This document shows, in pieces, positions 1 through 9,381 of a stretch of DNA of 64,000 bases (positions are counted from its first letter, which is position 1; every line of letters begins with the position of its first letter). The DNA is taken from contig CAVZID010000005.1 of NCBI GenBank assembly GCA_963775245.1, positions 112,267 through 176,266 of the forward strand. Direction: 5' to 3'. The position numbers were made by a program, and so were the translations under genes. The DNA comes from CAVSWT01 sp963775245. GTDB taxonomy: Bacteria > Bacteroidota > Ignavibacteria > Ignavibacteriales > Ignavibacteriaceae. Below the pieces are notes generated by a model that did no database searches, was not told the DNA's origin, and worked only from the letters and a program-made list of their open reading frames with translations.

Positions 1-819
1 ATTACCTTGAGCGATAAGAGAATCAATAAAATTAATTTTGAGAGATGATTTGCCGTCAATATAATCACTTCCATCAATTGAGAATAAGTCATAACTGGGG
101 GTGCCATCAACATATGTTTGCCAAAAATCAGGATGAACACCATCAGATGATATTTCAAATCTACCATTGCTAATGTAATTTATATCTGTTAGCGAGTTTA
201 GTGTAATAATATTACTTCCACTAAGCTTTCCATCATCTGAAATAATATAAACTCGATAGCTGTACTGGGTTCCATTGATAAATTTATAGTCGACATAAGA
301 GGTATCATTTTTTGCTATAGTGGAATAAATTAAATCACCATTATTGTTATCTACCCCCAAACCTTCCTGACGATATATATTATAACCTTTAAATGATGAG
401 GAATTTGATTTTTCCCAATTTAGAGGAATTTTATCAATAGTCTCTGCTGCATTACTTATATGAACTGGCTTAGGAAAATCTATTGTTCCTAGATCAGTTT
501 CACTTTGAGTAAGGTTTATATTAGTTTCATAATATATAACTTCACCAGATGAAAGGTTTTTCTCAACATAAAGTGTATGCGCCCCATCACTTAATGTGGA
601 AATTTTGAAGTTTCCATTTGCGTCTGTTGTTGTCTGCCAATTAGCAACATCATCAACTTTGATTGTTGCATCGGTGACCAATATTCCTTCGATAGTAACT
701 TTACCTGTTAGTTTATCTGTTCCTAACTGTTTAGTATCCGAACTTAGATTCTTACAGGAAGAAAAAACAAGCATAATAAATAGAAAAGAAATTATACTAT
801 TATATAATGTTAATTTCAT
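1..819 (-). CDS. Lipoprotein with carboxypeptidase-regulatory-like and FN3 domains, partial (3' end outside window)
   Basis: The minus-strand frame is open from an ATG at 819 to the left edge, giving 273 codons of a longer protein. AAAGGAG lies six bases before the ATG. A signal sequence ends in a lipobox-like FSSC with Cys22, so the protein is probably lipid-anchored in the envelope. Residues about 37-100 have the pattern of a carboxypeptidase-regulatory beta-sandwich (GKVTIEG, TTDANGNFKIS). Residues about 115-205 resemble a fibronectin type III domain (NWEKSNSSSFKGYNIYR). From about 207 a third module starts (SNGRFEISSDG), similar to carbohydrate-binding beta-sandwich openings, and is then cut. 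It lies just downstream of the polysaccharide cluster but is separated by 425 bases, so it is probably a separate unit. The substrate cannot be told. Confidence 0.75.
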   Translation of the reverse strand, partial: MKLTLYNSIISFLFIMLVFSSCKNLSSDTKQLGTDKLTGKVTIEGILVTDATIKVDDVANWQTTTDANGNFKISTLSDGAHTLYVEKNLSSGEVIYYETNINLTQSETDLGTIDFPKPVHISNAAETIDKIPLNWEKSNSSSFKGYNIYRQEGLGVDNNNGDLIYSTIAKNDTSYVDYKFINGTQYSYRVYIISDDGKLSGSNIITLNSLTDINYISNGRFEISSDGVHPDFWQTYVDGTPSYDLFSIDGSDYIDGKSSLKINFIDSLIAQGN

Positions 820-1244
820 AAATTCTCCTTTGATATAGCGATGGTCAAATAAAACATAAAGAATTTTTAAGTTTTTAAACATGATATAAGTCACTTATAT
901 AAAATCACTTATAGTTGTTTAGTTGTGATAGAAAATCAATTTTAATGCCGATTTAATTAAAAATTATCAATCATTTTTATTTATATTTTTTTATAAATAA
1001 TCAGTAAAAAAAATTTTAAAGAATAATAAAAATTTATATTATATAAATAAAATGAGAAAAAAGGTCTTAATGATACATTTTATATGAAATCTTCCAACTA
1101 AGAAAAATACAATCGGACTCTAAATAGTACTTCCCCACTTTATTTGATTACTTTATTATTAATTAAGAATAAAAAATTAAAGCATTCTCATTAAACCAAA
1201 TTTAAATAAATTTGAATGCACTTTCGTTTTTACTATTTATTTTA
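820..1244. other. AT-rich intergenic region between lipoprotein and wzc
   Basis: This 425-base spacer is extremely AT-rich and holds no plausible coding frame. It should contain the promoter of the lipoprotein gene, but I cannot single out a convincing -33/-7 pair. The only structure I see is the weak inverted repeat at 1182-1219, listed separately. Confidence 0.6.
1182..1219 (-). terminator. Possible weak terminator of the polysaccharide operon
   Basis: On the minus strand GCATTC and GAATGC form a 6-bp stem around an AT-rich loop with further AAATTT/AAATTT pairing, followed by TTTAATTTTTT. It lies 26 bases past the wzc stop. The stem is short and AT-rich, so this is only a candidate. Confidence 0.3.
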
Positions 1245-3761
1245 TTAGGAATATGTATTCGAATATTTCTTTTTTCTTTTTTTAATCTTTTTTTCTCCAT
1301 TGTCATCATACCCATAATAATATCCGTATCCATAACCGTATCTATGTTTGAAGTATGAATTTTTAATATCACATGCATTAACTACTAGGCCATTCACCTT
1401 AACATCTTCTCTACCTAATTCTTTTATTCCCCAAAGAACACTATCTTTAACTGTATGATTGGGTCGAATTACCATTACTACATCTTTTATTCTCTTACCC
1501 AAAACTAAAACATCAACTACCCTTGTAATTGGCGGAGTATCAAATATTATGAAGTCGTAGGATGAATCTTTAATCATTTCAATTAATTTATCCATTTTTT
1601 CTGAACCTATGAGATCACTGGAATTTTCCGCAACTCCTCCAGATGGAAGAATATTAAGAGTTTTAAGAGAATTATCTGTCCCAAAATTCTTATTTAAATT
1701 ATAAATATTTGGAATATTTATATCTTGAGTTAAATAGGTTATTAACCCAGGTGAATCCTTAGAAATTTCAAATAATTCTGTTAATCTTGATTTCCGCAAA
1801 TCACAATCAATAACAAGAACTTTCTTTTCAGCTTGAGCTAGAGATATAGCAAGATTGGCTGCTATCGTTGTCTTCCCACTATTTTCTTCACAACTTGTAA
1901 GCATAATAATTTTCTTCTTTGCATCTGAAGATGATGCTAATTTAGTTCTTAGTACACGATAAGATTCTCTAAAACCATCTTGGTTATCCATCAATGTTAC
2001 AAATCTGCTTTTATAATCACTGGCATTTTTTATACTTTGATTAATTGATTTATCATAATTTGGAATAATAGCAAAAACTGGTAATCCTAAATCTTTTTCT
2101 ATATCATCTAAGTCTGTTATTTTTTTATTTATTGACTCTAGTCCTATGACAATACCTACCCCAAGTACAAGACCAAATAATAATCCAAATATAGGATTAA
2201 TTTTTTTTCGCATATTATCAGCTTCATAAGCCGGTTCTGCAATTATAATATCCTGAAGTTTGGAAAGTTCCGACATCCTCATTTCTTCTCTCTTACTCAT
2301 CAACATATTGAATACTTGCTCATATGTTTCTTTTGCTCTGGTTAATTCAGCTAATTTAGTTTCCTGAGTTGGTAAATTTTTAATTTTCCCTTGATACTTA
2401 GAAATTAAATTATCTAACTGAACTTCTTTTTGTTTTAAGACATCAATATTTATTTGATATGCACTAAAGGTATTCTGATTGTAACTTGATAATTTCTTTT
2501 TAATTTCATTTATCTGATTTTCAACATTAATTACTTCAGGGTGAGATTCAGTTCTTTTTTGAAGCAATTCTATTTTTTTAACTTCCAGGGTTGAAAGTTT
2601 ATTCATTAAATCTGCAAATGGAGACATACTACTTGAAGAATTAGTCCCTTCAGATGAAATTGTTGTTTGATCAAAAAATCCATTATTTTCATATTGTTTT
2701 TTCATAGAAGCAAGCTTATTCTCATAATCGTTTAGATCAAGATTTGTATTTATTTTTTCTGCTTCTAGTTTGCTAAGAAAATCGACCATATTACTTGAAT
2801 TTTCATCGATTTTGACTATTTGATTGCTTGATTTGTAGCTGCTTAATTGATCCTCGGCATCTTTAAGCTTTTCATCAATTTTTTGAAGCTGTTGATCTAT
2901 AAAGTTATACGAATATCTTATTGATTCTTTTTGCTGGTCAATTCTAGTTTCTCTAAATTTATCAGCAATTGTATTTGCTAAAGTTACAGCGGCTGATTGA
3001 GTTAGGGCAGAACATGTAACTGAAAAAATATCTGTTGTTTGTTTATGATCTGTGGTAATCTTTCCTTTCAAATTATCTATAACATCATTTGTGCTTGCAA
3101 AATCTATAAATAGTTTGCTACCTATAACAGCATTTGGCCAATACAATAAAACTCTTGCCTTTTCAAAATTAATATCTGCCGTAGATGGATCATTTATCTT
3201 CTGAATTAACTTACCTGAATCTTCATCATAGACTTCAAAAGTATTAGGTGATGACTTTTTAACAGAATATATATAAGTATAATTTGAAGGTTTGGTTTCA
3301 ACTTCTAAAAATTCAGGCAATTTTTTTTCTGAATTATTATTCCCCCCAAATAAATCATTATAATCTAAAATATTTTTATTAATCTGAATTGGGTCAGAGT
3401 TTGGAACCTCAATTCTATCAACATTTAAAGTTAAGTTCAGTTCTGTTACAACTTTTTCTAGGACTCCGCGAGTTGTAACTAATTCCATTTCAGTTTCAAT
3501 TTGATCTTTAGTATCAATTGCTAAGATTCGATTAAGATCATCTTTTGCAGATTTTTCATTATTTTCTTTTTTTAACAAAACTGTTGCCGAATAATAAGAT
3601 TTACTAGTGTAGTTAAAAGCTAGTACACCTATGACTGCTACTAAAACAGCAATTATAACTATCTTTTTTCGATGGTTAATCATCTGAAGAAAATCACCAA
3701 TACTGTGCTCAGGCTTATTTTCACCACCTTGCAATAGATTTAATATATCATCACTATTCAT
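1245..3761 (-). CDS. wzc: Wzc-type polysaccharide copolymerase / BY-kinase
   Basis: This 838-residue inner-membrane protein controls chain length and export of an exopolysaccharide by cycles of tyrosine autophosphorylation. A Wzz domain begins near residue 15 with a membrane segment at 33-50. A long periplasmic coiled-coil region spans about 270-500, and the second membrane segment lies at 523-542. The cytoplasmic kinase follows: Walker A SCEENSGKTT at 623-632, Walker A' VLVIDCDLRKS at 648-658 and Walker B FIIFDTPP at 737-744. The tail (803-838) is a tyrosine cluster, the usual phosphorylation site, followed by a lysine/arginine-rich stretch. AGGAAAT precedes the ATG. It is the last gene of the polysaccharide cluster and lies next to the Wza-like gene, the normal pairing. 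Sensor and kinase are fused in one chain, as in proteobacteria and Bacteroidota, rather than split as in Firmicutes. Confidence 0.93.
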   Translation of the reverse strand: MNSDDILNLLQGGENKPEHSIGDFLQMINHRKKIVIIAVLVAVIGVLAFNYTSKSYYSATVLLKKENNEKSAKDDLNRILAIDTKDQIETEMELVTTRGVLEKVVTELNLTLNVDRIEVPNSDPIQINKNILDYNDLFGGNNNSEKKLPEFLEVETKPSNYTYIYSVKKSSPNTFEVYDEDSGKLIQKINDPSTADINFEKARVLLYWPNAVIGSKLFIDFASTNDVIDNLKGKITTDHKQTTDIFSVTCSALTQSAAVTLANTIADKFRETRIDQQKESIRYSYNFIDQQLQKIDEKLKDAEDQLSSYKSSNQIVKIDENSSNMVDFLSKLEAEKINTNLDLNDYENKLASMKKQYENNGFFDQTTISSEGTNSSSSMSPFADLMNKLSTLEVKKIELLQKRTESHPEVINVENQINEIKKKLSSYNQNTFSAYQINIDVLKQKEVQLDNLISKYQGKIKNLPTQETKLAELTRAKETYEQVFNMLMSKREEMRMSELSKLQDIIIAEPAYEADNMRKKINPIFGLLFGLVLGVGIVIGLESINKKITDLDDIEKDLGLPVFAIIPNYDKSINQSIKNASDYKSRFVTLMDNQDGFRESYRVLRTKLASSSDAKKKIIMLTSCEENSGKTTIAANLAISLAQAEKKVLVIDCDLRKSRLTELFEISKDSPGLITYLTQDINIPNIYNLNKNFGTDNSLKTLNILPSGGVAENSSDLIGSEKMDKLIEMIKDSSYDFIIFDTPPITRVVDVLVLGKRIKDVVMVIRPNHTVKDSVLWGIKELGREDVKVNGLVVNACDIKNSYFKHRYGYGYGYYYGYDDNGEKKIKKRKKKYSNTYS

Positions 3762-3811
3762 AATAATTTCCTATAACTAATCAATTTCAAATTTATATTA
3801 ATTATCAAAAT

Positions 3812-4420
3812 TTATTTTTTTAGTATCAAGCTTATAATCGTAACAAGAACCGCAATTCCAGAAAATATAAATGCAGTATTTCTAGCATCAACCCACCAAC
3901 TTTTAGTAACATAAATTTGATCCCCGGACTTTAATCCGGTATCAATCAATCTATTACCTTCTTTAATTATTTCTTCTCCATCCAATTCAATTCTTTCGTT
4001 ATCTCTAATTAAATAAATATCACTTAAATCTGCATTCTCAGTTTCCCCACCAGCTAAAGCTAATATATCTGAAAATTTTTCAATTCCTGTAGCATAATAA
4101 AACCCAGGATTCTTTACTTCACCAAATATATTGATTTTATATAAAGGTAATATTTTCAATTCAGGGTCTTTATACAAACTATCATATTTAATTTCTATCT
4201 CATGTTTTATCTCATCAAATTTTCTATTTCTTGTTAGAATTATGCCAATAAATGGAAATTGTATATTGCCATTTTGCTGCACAAAATAATCACCGGAAAT
4301 TTGATCTTCTAAATTGTAAAAAGTTAATCTTACTCCATCCCCAGGATTTAAATCTTGACCAAACATAAAGATATTGTTTATAATAAGAACAGTAAATATA
4401 ACTACCAACTTTAATTTCAT
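3812..4420 (-). CDS. Short Wza-like polysaccharide export protein (SLBB)
   Basis: The 202-residue protein has a signal peptide at about 1-21, a polysaccharide biosynthesis/export domain at about 22-90 (LNPGDGVRLTF, QNGNIQFPFIG), one SLBB repeat at about 92-145 (INIFGEVKNPGFY, FSDILALAGG), and a single hydrophobic helix at about 180-200 ending in LKK. E. coli Wza is about 380 residues with more SLBB repeats and a lipidated N-terminus. This protein has no lipobox cysteine and one SLBB, so it belongs to the short export class common in Bacteroidota. It likely forms the export channel, or part of it, that works with the Wzc-type kinase 50 bases downstream. GAGGAAG precedes the ATG. Confidence 0.85.
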   Translation of the reverse strand: MKLKLVVIFTVLIINNIFMFGQDLNPGDGVRLTFYNLEDQISGDYFVQQNGNIQFPFIGIILTRNRKFDEIKHEIEIKYDSLYKDPELKILPLYKINIFGEVKNPGFYYATGIEKFSDILALAGGETENADLSDIYLIRDNERIELDGEEIIKEGNRLIDTGLKSGDQIYVTKSWWVDARNTAFIFSGIAVLVTIISLILKK

Positions 4421-4520
4421 TCTTCCTCAATTTTAAGATATTAACAAATGAAAAATAGTACCACTATTTTCAAGATACAATGTAATACTTTCCGTAATAA
4501 ATTAAGTTGATTTGTTTAAA

Positions 4521-5009
4521 TTATTCAACATGAGAATGAATAGTTTCCCTAATTACTCTCGCAGGGACTCCTGCAACAACTGAATTAGGAGGTACATCTT
4601 TAGTTACAACAGCACCTGCACCAACAATAGCATTTTCACCAATAGTAACGCCACATAAAATAGTTGCTGATGAGCCGACTGAAGCACCTTTATTGACAAA
4701 TGTTTCTATTACTGCCCAGTCTTTTTCATTTTGCAATTGTCCGTCATCAGCAGTAGAACGTGGATACAAATCATTTATAAATGTTACATTATGTCCAATA
4801 AAAACATTATCTTCTATATGTACACCTTCACAAATAAATGTATGAGAAGATATTTTGCAGTTCTTTCCAATAAAAGAATTTTTCTGGATCTCAACAAACG
4901 TTCCAATCTTGGTACCATCATCTACGGAACAGCCATACAAATTTACAAAATCAAATATCTTAACATCTTTTCCTAATCTAACATTATTTATGTTTTGTTT
5001 TTCTGACAT
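4521..5009 (-). CDS. WbpD-like UDP-sugar N-acetyltransferase (left-handed beta-helix)
   Basis: The 162 residues are almost entirely hexapeptide repeats ([LIV]-G-x4: IGTFVEIQ, IGKNCKIS, VGSSATILCGVTIGENAIVGAGAVVTKDVPP) ending with VAGVPARVIR, the fold of trimeric left-handed beta-helix acyltransferases. FIGHNVTFINDLYPR resembles the WbpD/WlbB class, which acetylates the 3-amino group of UDP-2-acetamido-3-amino-2,3-dideoxy-glucuronate using acetyl-CoA. The neighbouring dehydrogenase (25 bases upstream) and the DegT aminotransferase in the same cluster are the other enzymes of this route, which strengthens the assignment. Exact substrate specificity is inferred from context. Confidence 0.82.
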   Translation of the reverse strand: MSEKQNINNVRLGKDVKIFDFVNLYGCSVDDGTKIGTFVEIQKNSFIGKNCKISSHTFICEGVHIEDNVFIGHNVTFINDLYPRSTADDGQLQNEKDWAVIETFVNKGASVGSSATILCGVTIGENAIVGAGAVVTKDVPPNSVVAGVPARVIRETIHSHVE

Positions 5010-5033
5010 ATAGATTATCTCTTTTAAGTTTTA

Positions 5034-6092
5034 TTAATTCTCGATTAAAACTGTTTTTTCTTTATAACTTTTTTCAGACATATTATTTTTCAAAGCTACA
5101 AATAAACCTAGATTTTTTATTGATTCATTTGAGGCTTCTAAAATTTTAACGACATCAAGTCCATCCTTGCCGGATGTTAATGGTATATGGTTATTATTTA
5201 TTGCGTTAATAAATTCAGTAGCACCTAATGCTAAAGCTTCTGTTTGAATAATTTTAGGAGAATACATATCACCAGTTCGATATTGAACAAGAGTTTTATG
5301 AATATTCTCCATAGTATCTACCTGAACACCACAATCATAAACCTTTATCTTTTCAAAATTTTCCATATCATCAAAAACTAACATTTTTTTATTACCAGCA
5401 ACTATCATTCTTCTAATTTTAACAGGAGAAGTCCAATTTACGTGGAAATGAGCAAGACATGAATTATTTTCAAAATGTAATGAAAGATGAGCTATATTTT
5501 CTTGATCTGTTTCAAAATTTGAAATTCCTGTTGCAGTTACACCAAGTATTTTTTTATCCGGTAAAATATATTTCATTATTGAAAGATCATGTGGTGCTAG
5601 ATCCCAAATTACATTAACATCATGCTGGAATAAACCCAAATTAATTCTAACAGAATCGAAATATATAATATCCCCTAATTCACCTTTTTCAACAAGTTCT
5701 TTTATCTTTTGTACTGCACCTGTGTAAATAAATGTGTGGTCAACAAAAATTTTCAAACCCTTTTTATCTGCTATCTCAATTAATTCTTCGCCCTGTTTGG
5801 AAGTCGTGGTAAAAGGTTTTTCTACCCAAATATGTTTTCCTGCTTCTAATGCTCTTTTAGCTAAATTGTAATGAGTAAAAACTGGCGTTGCAATAACTAT
5901 AGCATCAACATCACTATTTAAAAGATCATCGTAATCATCAGTTAAATATGCACTAGGAAATTTAGACTTAATATAATTTAACCTATTTATGTCTTTATCG
6001 CATCCAATTACTTTTTTTACATCTTTATGGGCTAAGAAATTTCTAATCAAATTTGGGCCCCAATATCCCAATCCTACAACTCCAATTTTCAT
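5034..6092 (-). CDS. Gfo/Idh/MocA oxidoreductase, WbpB-like UDP-GlcNAc-uronate 3-dehydrogenase
   Basis: A Rossmann NAD-binding motif GVVGLGYWGPN opens the 352-residue protein, and the family motif EKP sits at 91-93 with the conserved HDLSIMKYIL region further on, all typical of the Gfo/Idh/MocA family. The GYWGPNLIRNF start is characteristic of the WbpB/WlbA subgroup, which oxidises C3 of UDP-GlcNAc-uronate so that an aminotransferase can add an amino group. A strong Shine-Dalgarno GGAGG stands before the ATG. WbpE-like and WbpD-like genes flank it within the same minus-strand cluster. I infer the WbpB role from subgroup and context; the paralogous inositol-dehydrogenase roles are less likely here. 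Confidence 0.85.
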   Translation of the reverse strand: MKIGVVGLGYWGPNLIRNFLAHKDVKKVIGCDKDINRLNYIKSKFPSAYLTDDYDDLLNSDVDAIVIATPVFTHYNLAKRALEAGKHIWVEKPFTTTSKQGEELIEIADKKGLKIFVDHTFIYTGAVQKIKELVEKGELGDIIYFDSVRINLGLFQHDVNVIWDLAPHDLSIMKYILPDKKILGVTATGISNFETDQENIAHLSLHFENNSCLAHFHVNWTSPVKIRRMIVAGNKKMLVFDDMENFEKIKVYDCGVQVDTMENIHKTLVQYRTGDMYSPKIIQTEALALGATEFINAINNNHIPLTSGKDGLDVVKILEASNESIKNLGLFVALKNNMSEKSYKEKTVLIEN

Positions 6093-6144
6093 TTATTCCT
6101 CCATATTATCTGGTTGATGGATCAATACTCAAAAACATAATTAT

Positions 6145-7569
6145 TTATTTGCCACCTCTGGCTAAAATCATTACTGGTAAAGTTTTCAAAATTAATTTTA
6201 GGTCTAACCAGGGTGACATATTATTTACATAATAAAGATCTAATACTATTGAATCTATAAAAGAAACTGAACTACGTCCGGAAACCTGCCAAACACCTGT
6301 GCAGCCTGGCAATACGCTTACTCTTCTTTTCTGCCAATTATCATAATGTTTGTACTCATAAGGTAAGCAAGGTCTTGGACCAACAAGACTCATATCACCC
6401 AACAAAACGTTAAACAACTGCGGTAATTCATCAAGTGAAGTTTTACGAATTATTTTGCCTATTTTTGTTAGTCTGCTATTATTGATTATTTTTGTATTTT
6501 CTTGATGAGTTTTCATAAACTCAAGCATTTGTTTTTTACGTTCTTCATCCTCTCCATTAGCCACTTGCATAGATCTAAATTTATAGAATTGAAAAGGCTT
6601 GCCGTTTTTTCCTATTCTTGTTTGCCTAAAAAATACTGGACCTTTAGAAGTAATTTTTATTAACAATGCAATCATCAAAAAAAGTGGAGAAAGAAAAATC
6701 AGCGCTAATAATGAAACTAAAATATCAGTCGTTCTTTTTAATAACATTGAAAAATCATTGTTATAAAGAGGCGAAGATTCGATAACCGGTATAGAAGCGT
6801 ATTTTTCTGTTGAAACTTTTTTATGAACAATGTCGAACAACTGAGAAGTAACTTTAACATCTACATCAAATCTTTGACAACGATCAATAACCGATAATAA
6901 TCTTTCATAATCATCATCATCGCTTGCAATTAATATTTCATGAACTTTGTTGTTCATCATTATTCTTTCTAAATCGTACAAACCTCCTAAAACTTTTTTA
7001 CCTTCAACTATCTCTTCATTCACTTCTCGAGAATCATCCATAAAACCAATTATGTTAATGCCAATAGGATTTTCAAACATTAATTTTGTTGCTAAAATTT
7101 GTCCGGATTTACCGTTGCCAATTATTAAAACGTTTCTCCTAAACTGTTTATTATTTAGTTTGATATAAACATTTCGAAGTATTATAATACGGCCAATAAA
7201 AAGTAATAATAAAGAGCTTATCGAAAAAACAAATATTACTAATGTGGAATCAATAATATTTGAAGTTTTTAATAGGAATGAAAAAATTATTATATATATA
7301 ATTCCAAAAAATAATGATTTAACCAAGGCTGTTAAATGTGCAGCTTGACTTAAAATCAAATGAATTTTATACAGATTATTAAATTCAAAAATTAAGATAA
7401 AGGAAAGCACTAAAAATAAGATTATAAAAGTTTGTGCTGTATATATTGTTTGATTGTGTGAAACTTTATTTAACACTTCAAAAATATATCCTGCAAATAA
7501 GAAAGATACTGTAAGTAATATTACATCAGAAGCAGCAAAATAATACTTATACTTTGGTAATTTAAACAT
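6145..7569 (-). CDS. Polyprenyl-phosphate glycosylphosphotransferase (WbaP/WcaJ type)
   Basis: The 474-residue protein has four to five N-terminal membrane helices (about 10-130), a CoA-binding-like/Rossmann region with VLIIGNGKSGQILA at about 150, a further hydrophobic hairpin (TDILVSLLALIFLSPLF), and a C-terminal bacterial sugar transferase domain with FRQTRIGKNGKPF, YKFRSM, DELPQLFNVL, MSLVGPRP and GCTGVWQVSGR. This is the classical layout of enzymes that put the first sugar phosphate onto undecaprenyl phosphate and so start repeat-unit assembly. It lies between the WbpB-like and WbpE-like genes. AAGGAAAT precedes the ATG. The donor sugar is not determinable from sequence. Confidence 0.92.
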   Translation of the reverse strand: MFKLPKYKYYFAASDVILLTVSFLFAGYIFEVLNKVSHNQTIYTAQTFIILFLVLSFILIFEFNNLYKIHLILSQAAHLTALVKSLFFGIIYIIIFSFLLKTSNIIDSTLVIFVFSISSLLLLFIGRIIILRNVYIKLNNKQFRRNVLIIGNGKSGQILATKLMFENPIGINIIGFMDDSREVNEEIVEGKKVLGGLYDLERIMMNNKVHEILIASDDDDYERLLSVIDRCQRFDVDVKVTSQLFDIVHKKVSTEKYASIPVIESSPLYNNDFSMLLKRTTDILVSLLALIFLSPLFLMIALLIKITSKGPVFFRQTRIGKNGKPFQFYKFRSMQVANGEDEERKKQMLEFMKTHQENTKIINNSRLTKIGKIIRKTSLDELPQLFNVLLGDMSLVGPRPCLPYEYKHYDNWQKRRVSVLPGCTGVWQVSGRSSVSFIDSIVLDLYYVNNMSPWLDLKLILKTLPVMILARGGK

Positions 7570-7631
7570 TAATAAATTTCCTTCATTCTTATTTATTTTA
7601 ATGTATGAAAATTTCTTTACTAAAATCTAAT

Positions 7632-8753
7632 TTATTTATTAAAATAACTTTTAATTGTATCACACACATATTCAATCATTGAATTATCTAATTCGGCATA
7701 CATCGGTAAAGACAAACCACTTTGAGCTAATTTTTCAGTAACAGGGAAATCGCCTTTCTTATATCCTAAATAATTAAAACATTTTTGTTGATGAAGAGGA
7801 ATTGGATAATGAAAACCAGTAGAAACACCGTTATCATTCAAGTATTTAGCTAATTTATTTCTTTCTTCTTCTCCACCTTCTTTTACCTGGATGACAAATA
7901 AATGATATACATGTTTTACATAATCAGCTTCTTTAGGTAAAAGTATTTGCTCAACTCCAGATAGTAACTCATTATATTTTTTTGCAACATATCTTCTTGA
8001 TTCAGTCCATGAATTTAAATGCTTAAGTTTAATCCCTAATACAGCACCTTGAATTCCATCCATTCTATAATTATGTCCAAATATCTGATGATCATATTTT
8101 TTCAAAGCGCCATGATCACGAATCATTTTTACTTTTTCGGCTAAATTATCATCGTTTGTTGTAAAAGCACCACCCTCACCATAAGCGCCAAGATTTTTAC
8201 CGGGATAAAAACTAAATGAAGCTGCTGTACCAATTCCACCAACTTTCTTACCCTTATATTCTGCTATATGTGCTTGTGCACAATCTTCTACTAAATATAA
8301 ATTATTTTTATTTGCTATCTCTTTTAAAGCATCCATATCTGCCGGCTGCCCATACAAATGAACCGCAACTATCGCTTTGGTTTTAGAAGTAATTGCTTGT
8401 TCAACCTTTAGAGGATCTATATTATAAGTATCTCGTTGAACATCTACAAAGACAGGATGAGCACCGCAAAGAGTGGCGCCCCATGCTGTGGCTATGAAAG
8501 TATTTGCTGGGATTATAACTTCATCACCAGGACCAATACCCAATGACCAAAGCACTAAATGATTTCCATCAGTACCTGAGCTAACACCAAGACAGTGTTT
8601 AACATCGTGTGCTTTTGCAAATTGTCCTTCAAAATCAAATACAGCTTTACCTAATACAAAGGCAGAACTTTCTATAACATTTTGGATCGAAGGTGAAACT
8701 TCAGCTTTTATTGAATTATATTGTGCTTTAAGATCAAGAAAAGGTACCTGCAT
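7632..8753 (-). CDS. DegT/DnrJ/EryC1 sugar aminotransferase, WbpE-like
   Basis: At 373 residues it has normal length for PLP-dependent nucleotide-sugar aminotransferases. It shows the family opening PFLDLKAQY, the cofactor-contact region GVSSGTDG at about 57-62, EDCAQAH at 156-161 and the SFYPGKNLGAYGEGG signature with the PLP lysine at K186. In the Wbp route this enzyme transfers an amino group from glutamate to the 3-keto sugar made by WbpB. AAGGTAAG precedes the ATG. The next gene upstream, a STAS protein, is only 47 bases away, so this operon may be read from the promoter in front of that gene. Confidence 0.9.
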   Translation of the reverse strand: MQVPFLDLKAQYNSIKAEVSPSIQNVIESSAFVLGKAVFDFEGQFAKAHDVKHCLGVSSGTDGNHLVLWSLGIGPGDEVIIPANTFIATAWGATLCGAHPVFVDVQRDTYNIDPLKVEQAITSKTKAIVAVHLYGQPADMDALKEIANKNNLYLVEDCAQAHIAEYKGKKVGGIGTAASFSFYPGKNLGAYGEGGAFTTNDDNLAEKVKMIRDHGALKKYDHQIFGHNYRMDGIQGAVLGIKLKHLNSWTESRRYVAKKYNELLSGVEQILLPKEADYVKHVYHLFVIQVKEGGEEERNKLAKYLNDNGVSTGFHYPIPLHQQKCFNYLGYKKGDFPVTEKLAQSGLSLPMYAELDNSMIEYVCDTIKSYFNK

Positions 8754-8800
8754 TTTTTATTTCTTACCTTCTTAATTAATATTATTTGCTTAATAGAATA

Positions 8801-9172
8801 TTATAATTCTGATTTATCAAATTTTACTATTGATTTATTAAAACTCTCTATTGCTTCTTCACACGAATTAAAAGTTTCAAATATCCTAAATAACCTTGCT
8901 AACTCGAATAACGCTCTTGCAGATGGATGCAGTTCAACTAATTTTAAATCACCGTTCAATGCACTAACTTTTCTTAATGAGACAACTAATGTTCCCATAA
9001 AGGTTGAATCAACAAATTCACACATCGATAAATCTACTATTATTTTTCTTTCACCGATGTCGATTCCATCAAATAGAATGTTTTTTAATTCTTTAGATTC
9101 TTTTAATGTTGCCCTAGAAAAGTTGACTTTAACAACCATTGTATCTTTAATACGTTCTACAGTAAAATCCAT
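8801..9172 (-). CDS. STAS-domain anti-anti-sigma-factor-like protein
   Basis: The whole protein (123 residues) is a STAS domain: a first strand DTMVVKVNFSR, then KIIVDLSMCEFVDSTFMGTLV, with Ser56 in the FVDST motif at the site that SpoIIAA-type proteins have phosphorylated by a partner kinase. I chose the ATG at 9172 because GGAG stands seven bases before it; the upstream ATGs at 9205 and 9187 lack a Shine-Dalgarno. Such proteins relay a signal through a HPK-type anti-sigma kinase and a SpoIIE-type phosphatase. No such kinase is nearby, and the only SpoIIE-type phosphatase is 42 kb away. The gene follows a sigma54-type promoter candidate at 9250-9268 and precedes the polysaccharide genes by 47 bases. 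Confidence 0.88.
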   Translation of the reverse strand: MDFTVERIKDTMVVKVNFSRATLKESKELKNILFDGIDIGERKIIVDLSMCEFVDSTFMGTLVVSLRKVSALNGDLKLVELHPSARALFELARLFRIFETFNSCEEAIESFNKSIVKFDKSEL

Positions 9173-9249
9173 TTGAAAACTCCACATTGTTATAGTTTTA
9201 AGCAATTAAGAATCTTTATGCCCAAAAATTTCTTAATCTTTTCAAGTTA

Positions 9250-9268
9250 GTGCCAATTCAAGTGCCAA
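9250..9268 (-). promoter_or_regulatory. Candidate sigma54 (-24/-12) promoter for the STAS gene
   Basis: On the minus strand the sequence reads TTGGCACTTGAATTGGCA. Compared with the sigma54 consensus TGGCAC-N5-TTGC, the -24 element is exact, the spacing is exact, and the -12 GC is GG. The predicted start near 9241 leaves about 70 bases before the ATG at 9172. A second TTGGCAC overlaps the -12 side. The site matches the one at 10171-10187 in 16 of 18 bases, and a sigma54 activator gene lies less than 2 kb away. Confidence 0.5.
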
Positions 9269-9381
9269 GTTACTGAAAGCTTGAAAAATTCAAATAAGAT
9301 AGCTTTTCAAGAATATTTCTTTTATTTGTTGAATAATAATCTGTTTCAAAATAGAACATAGTTTAATTTAGAATCTAACAG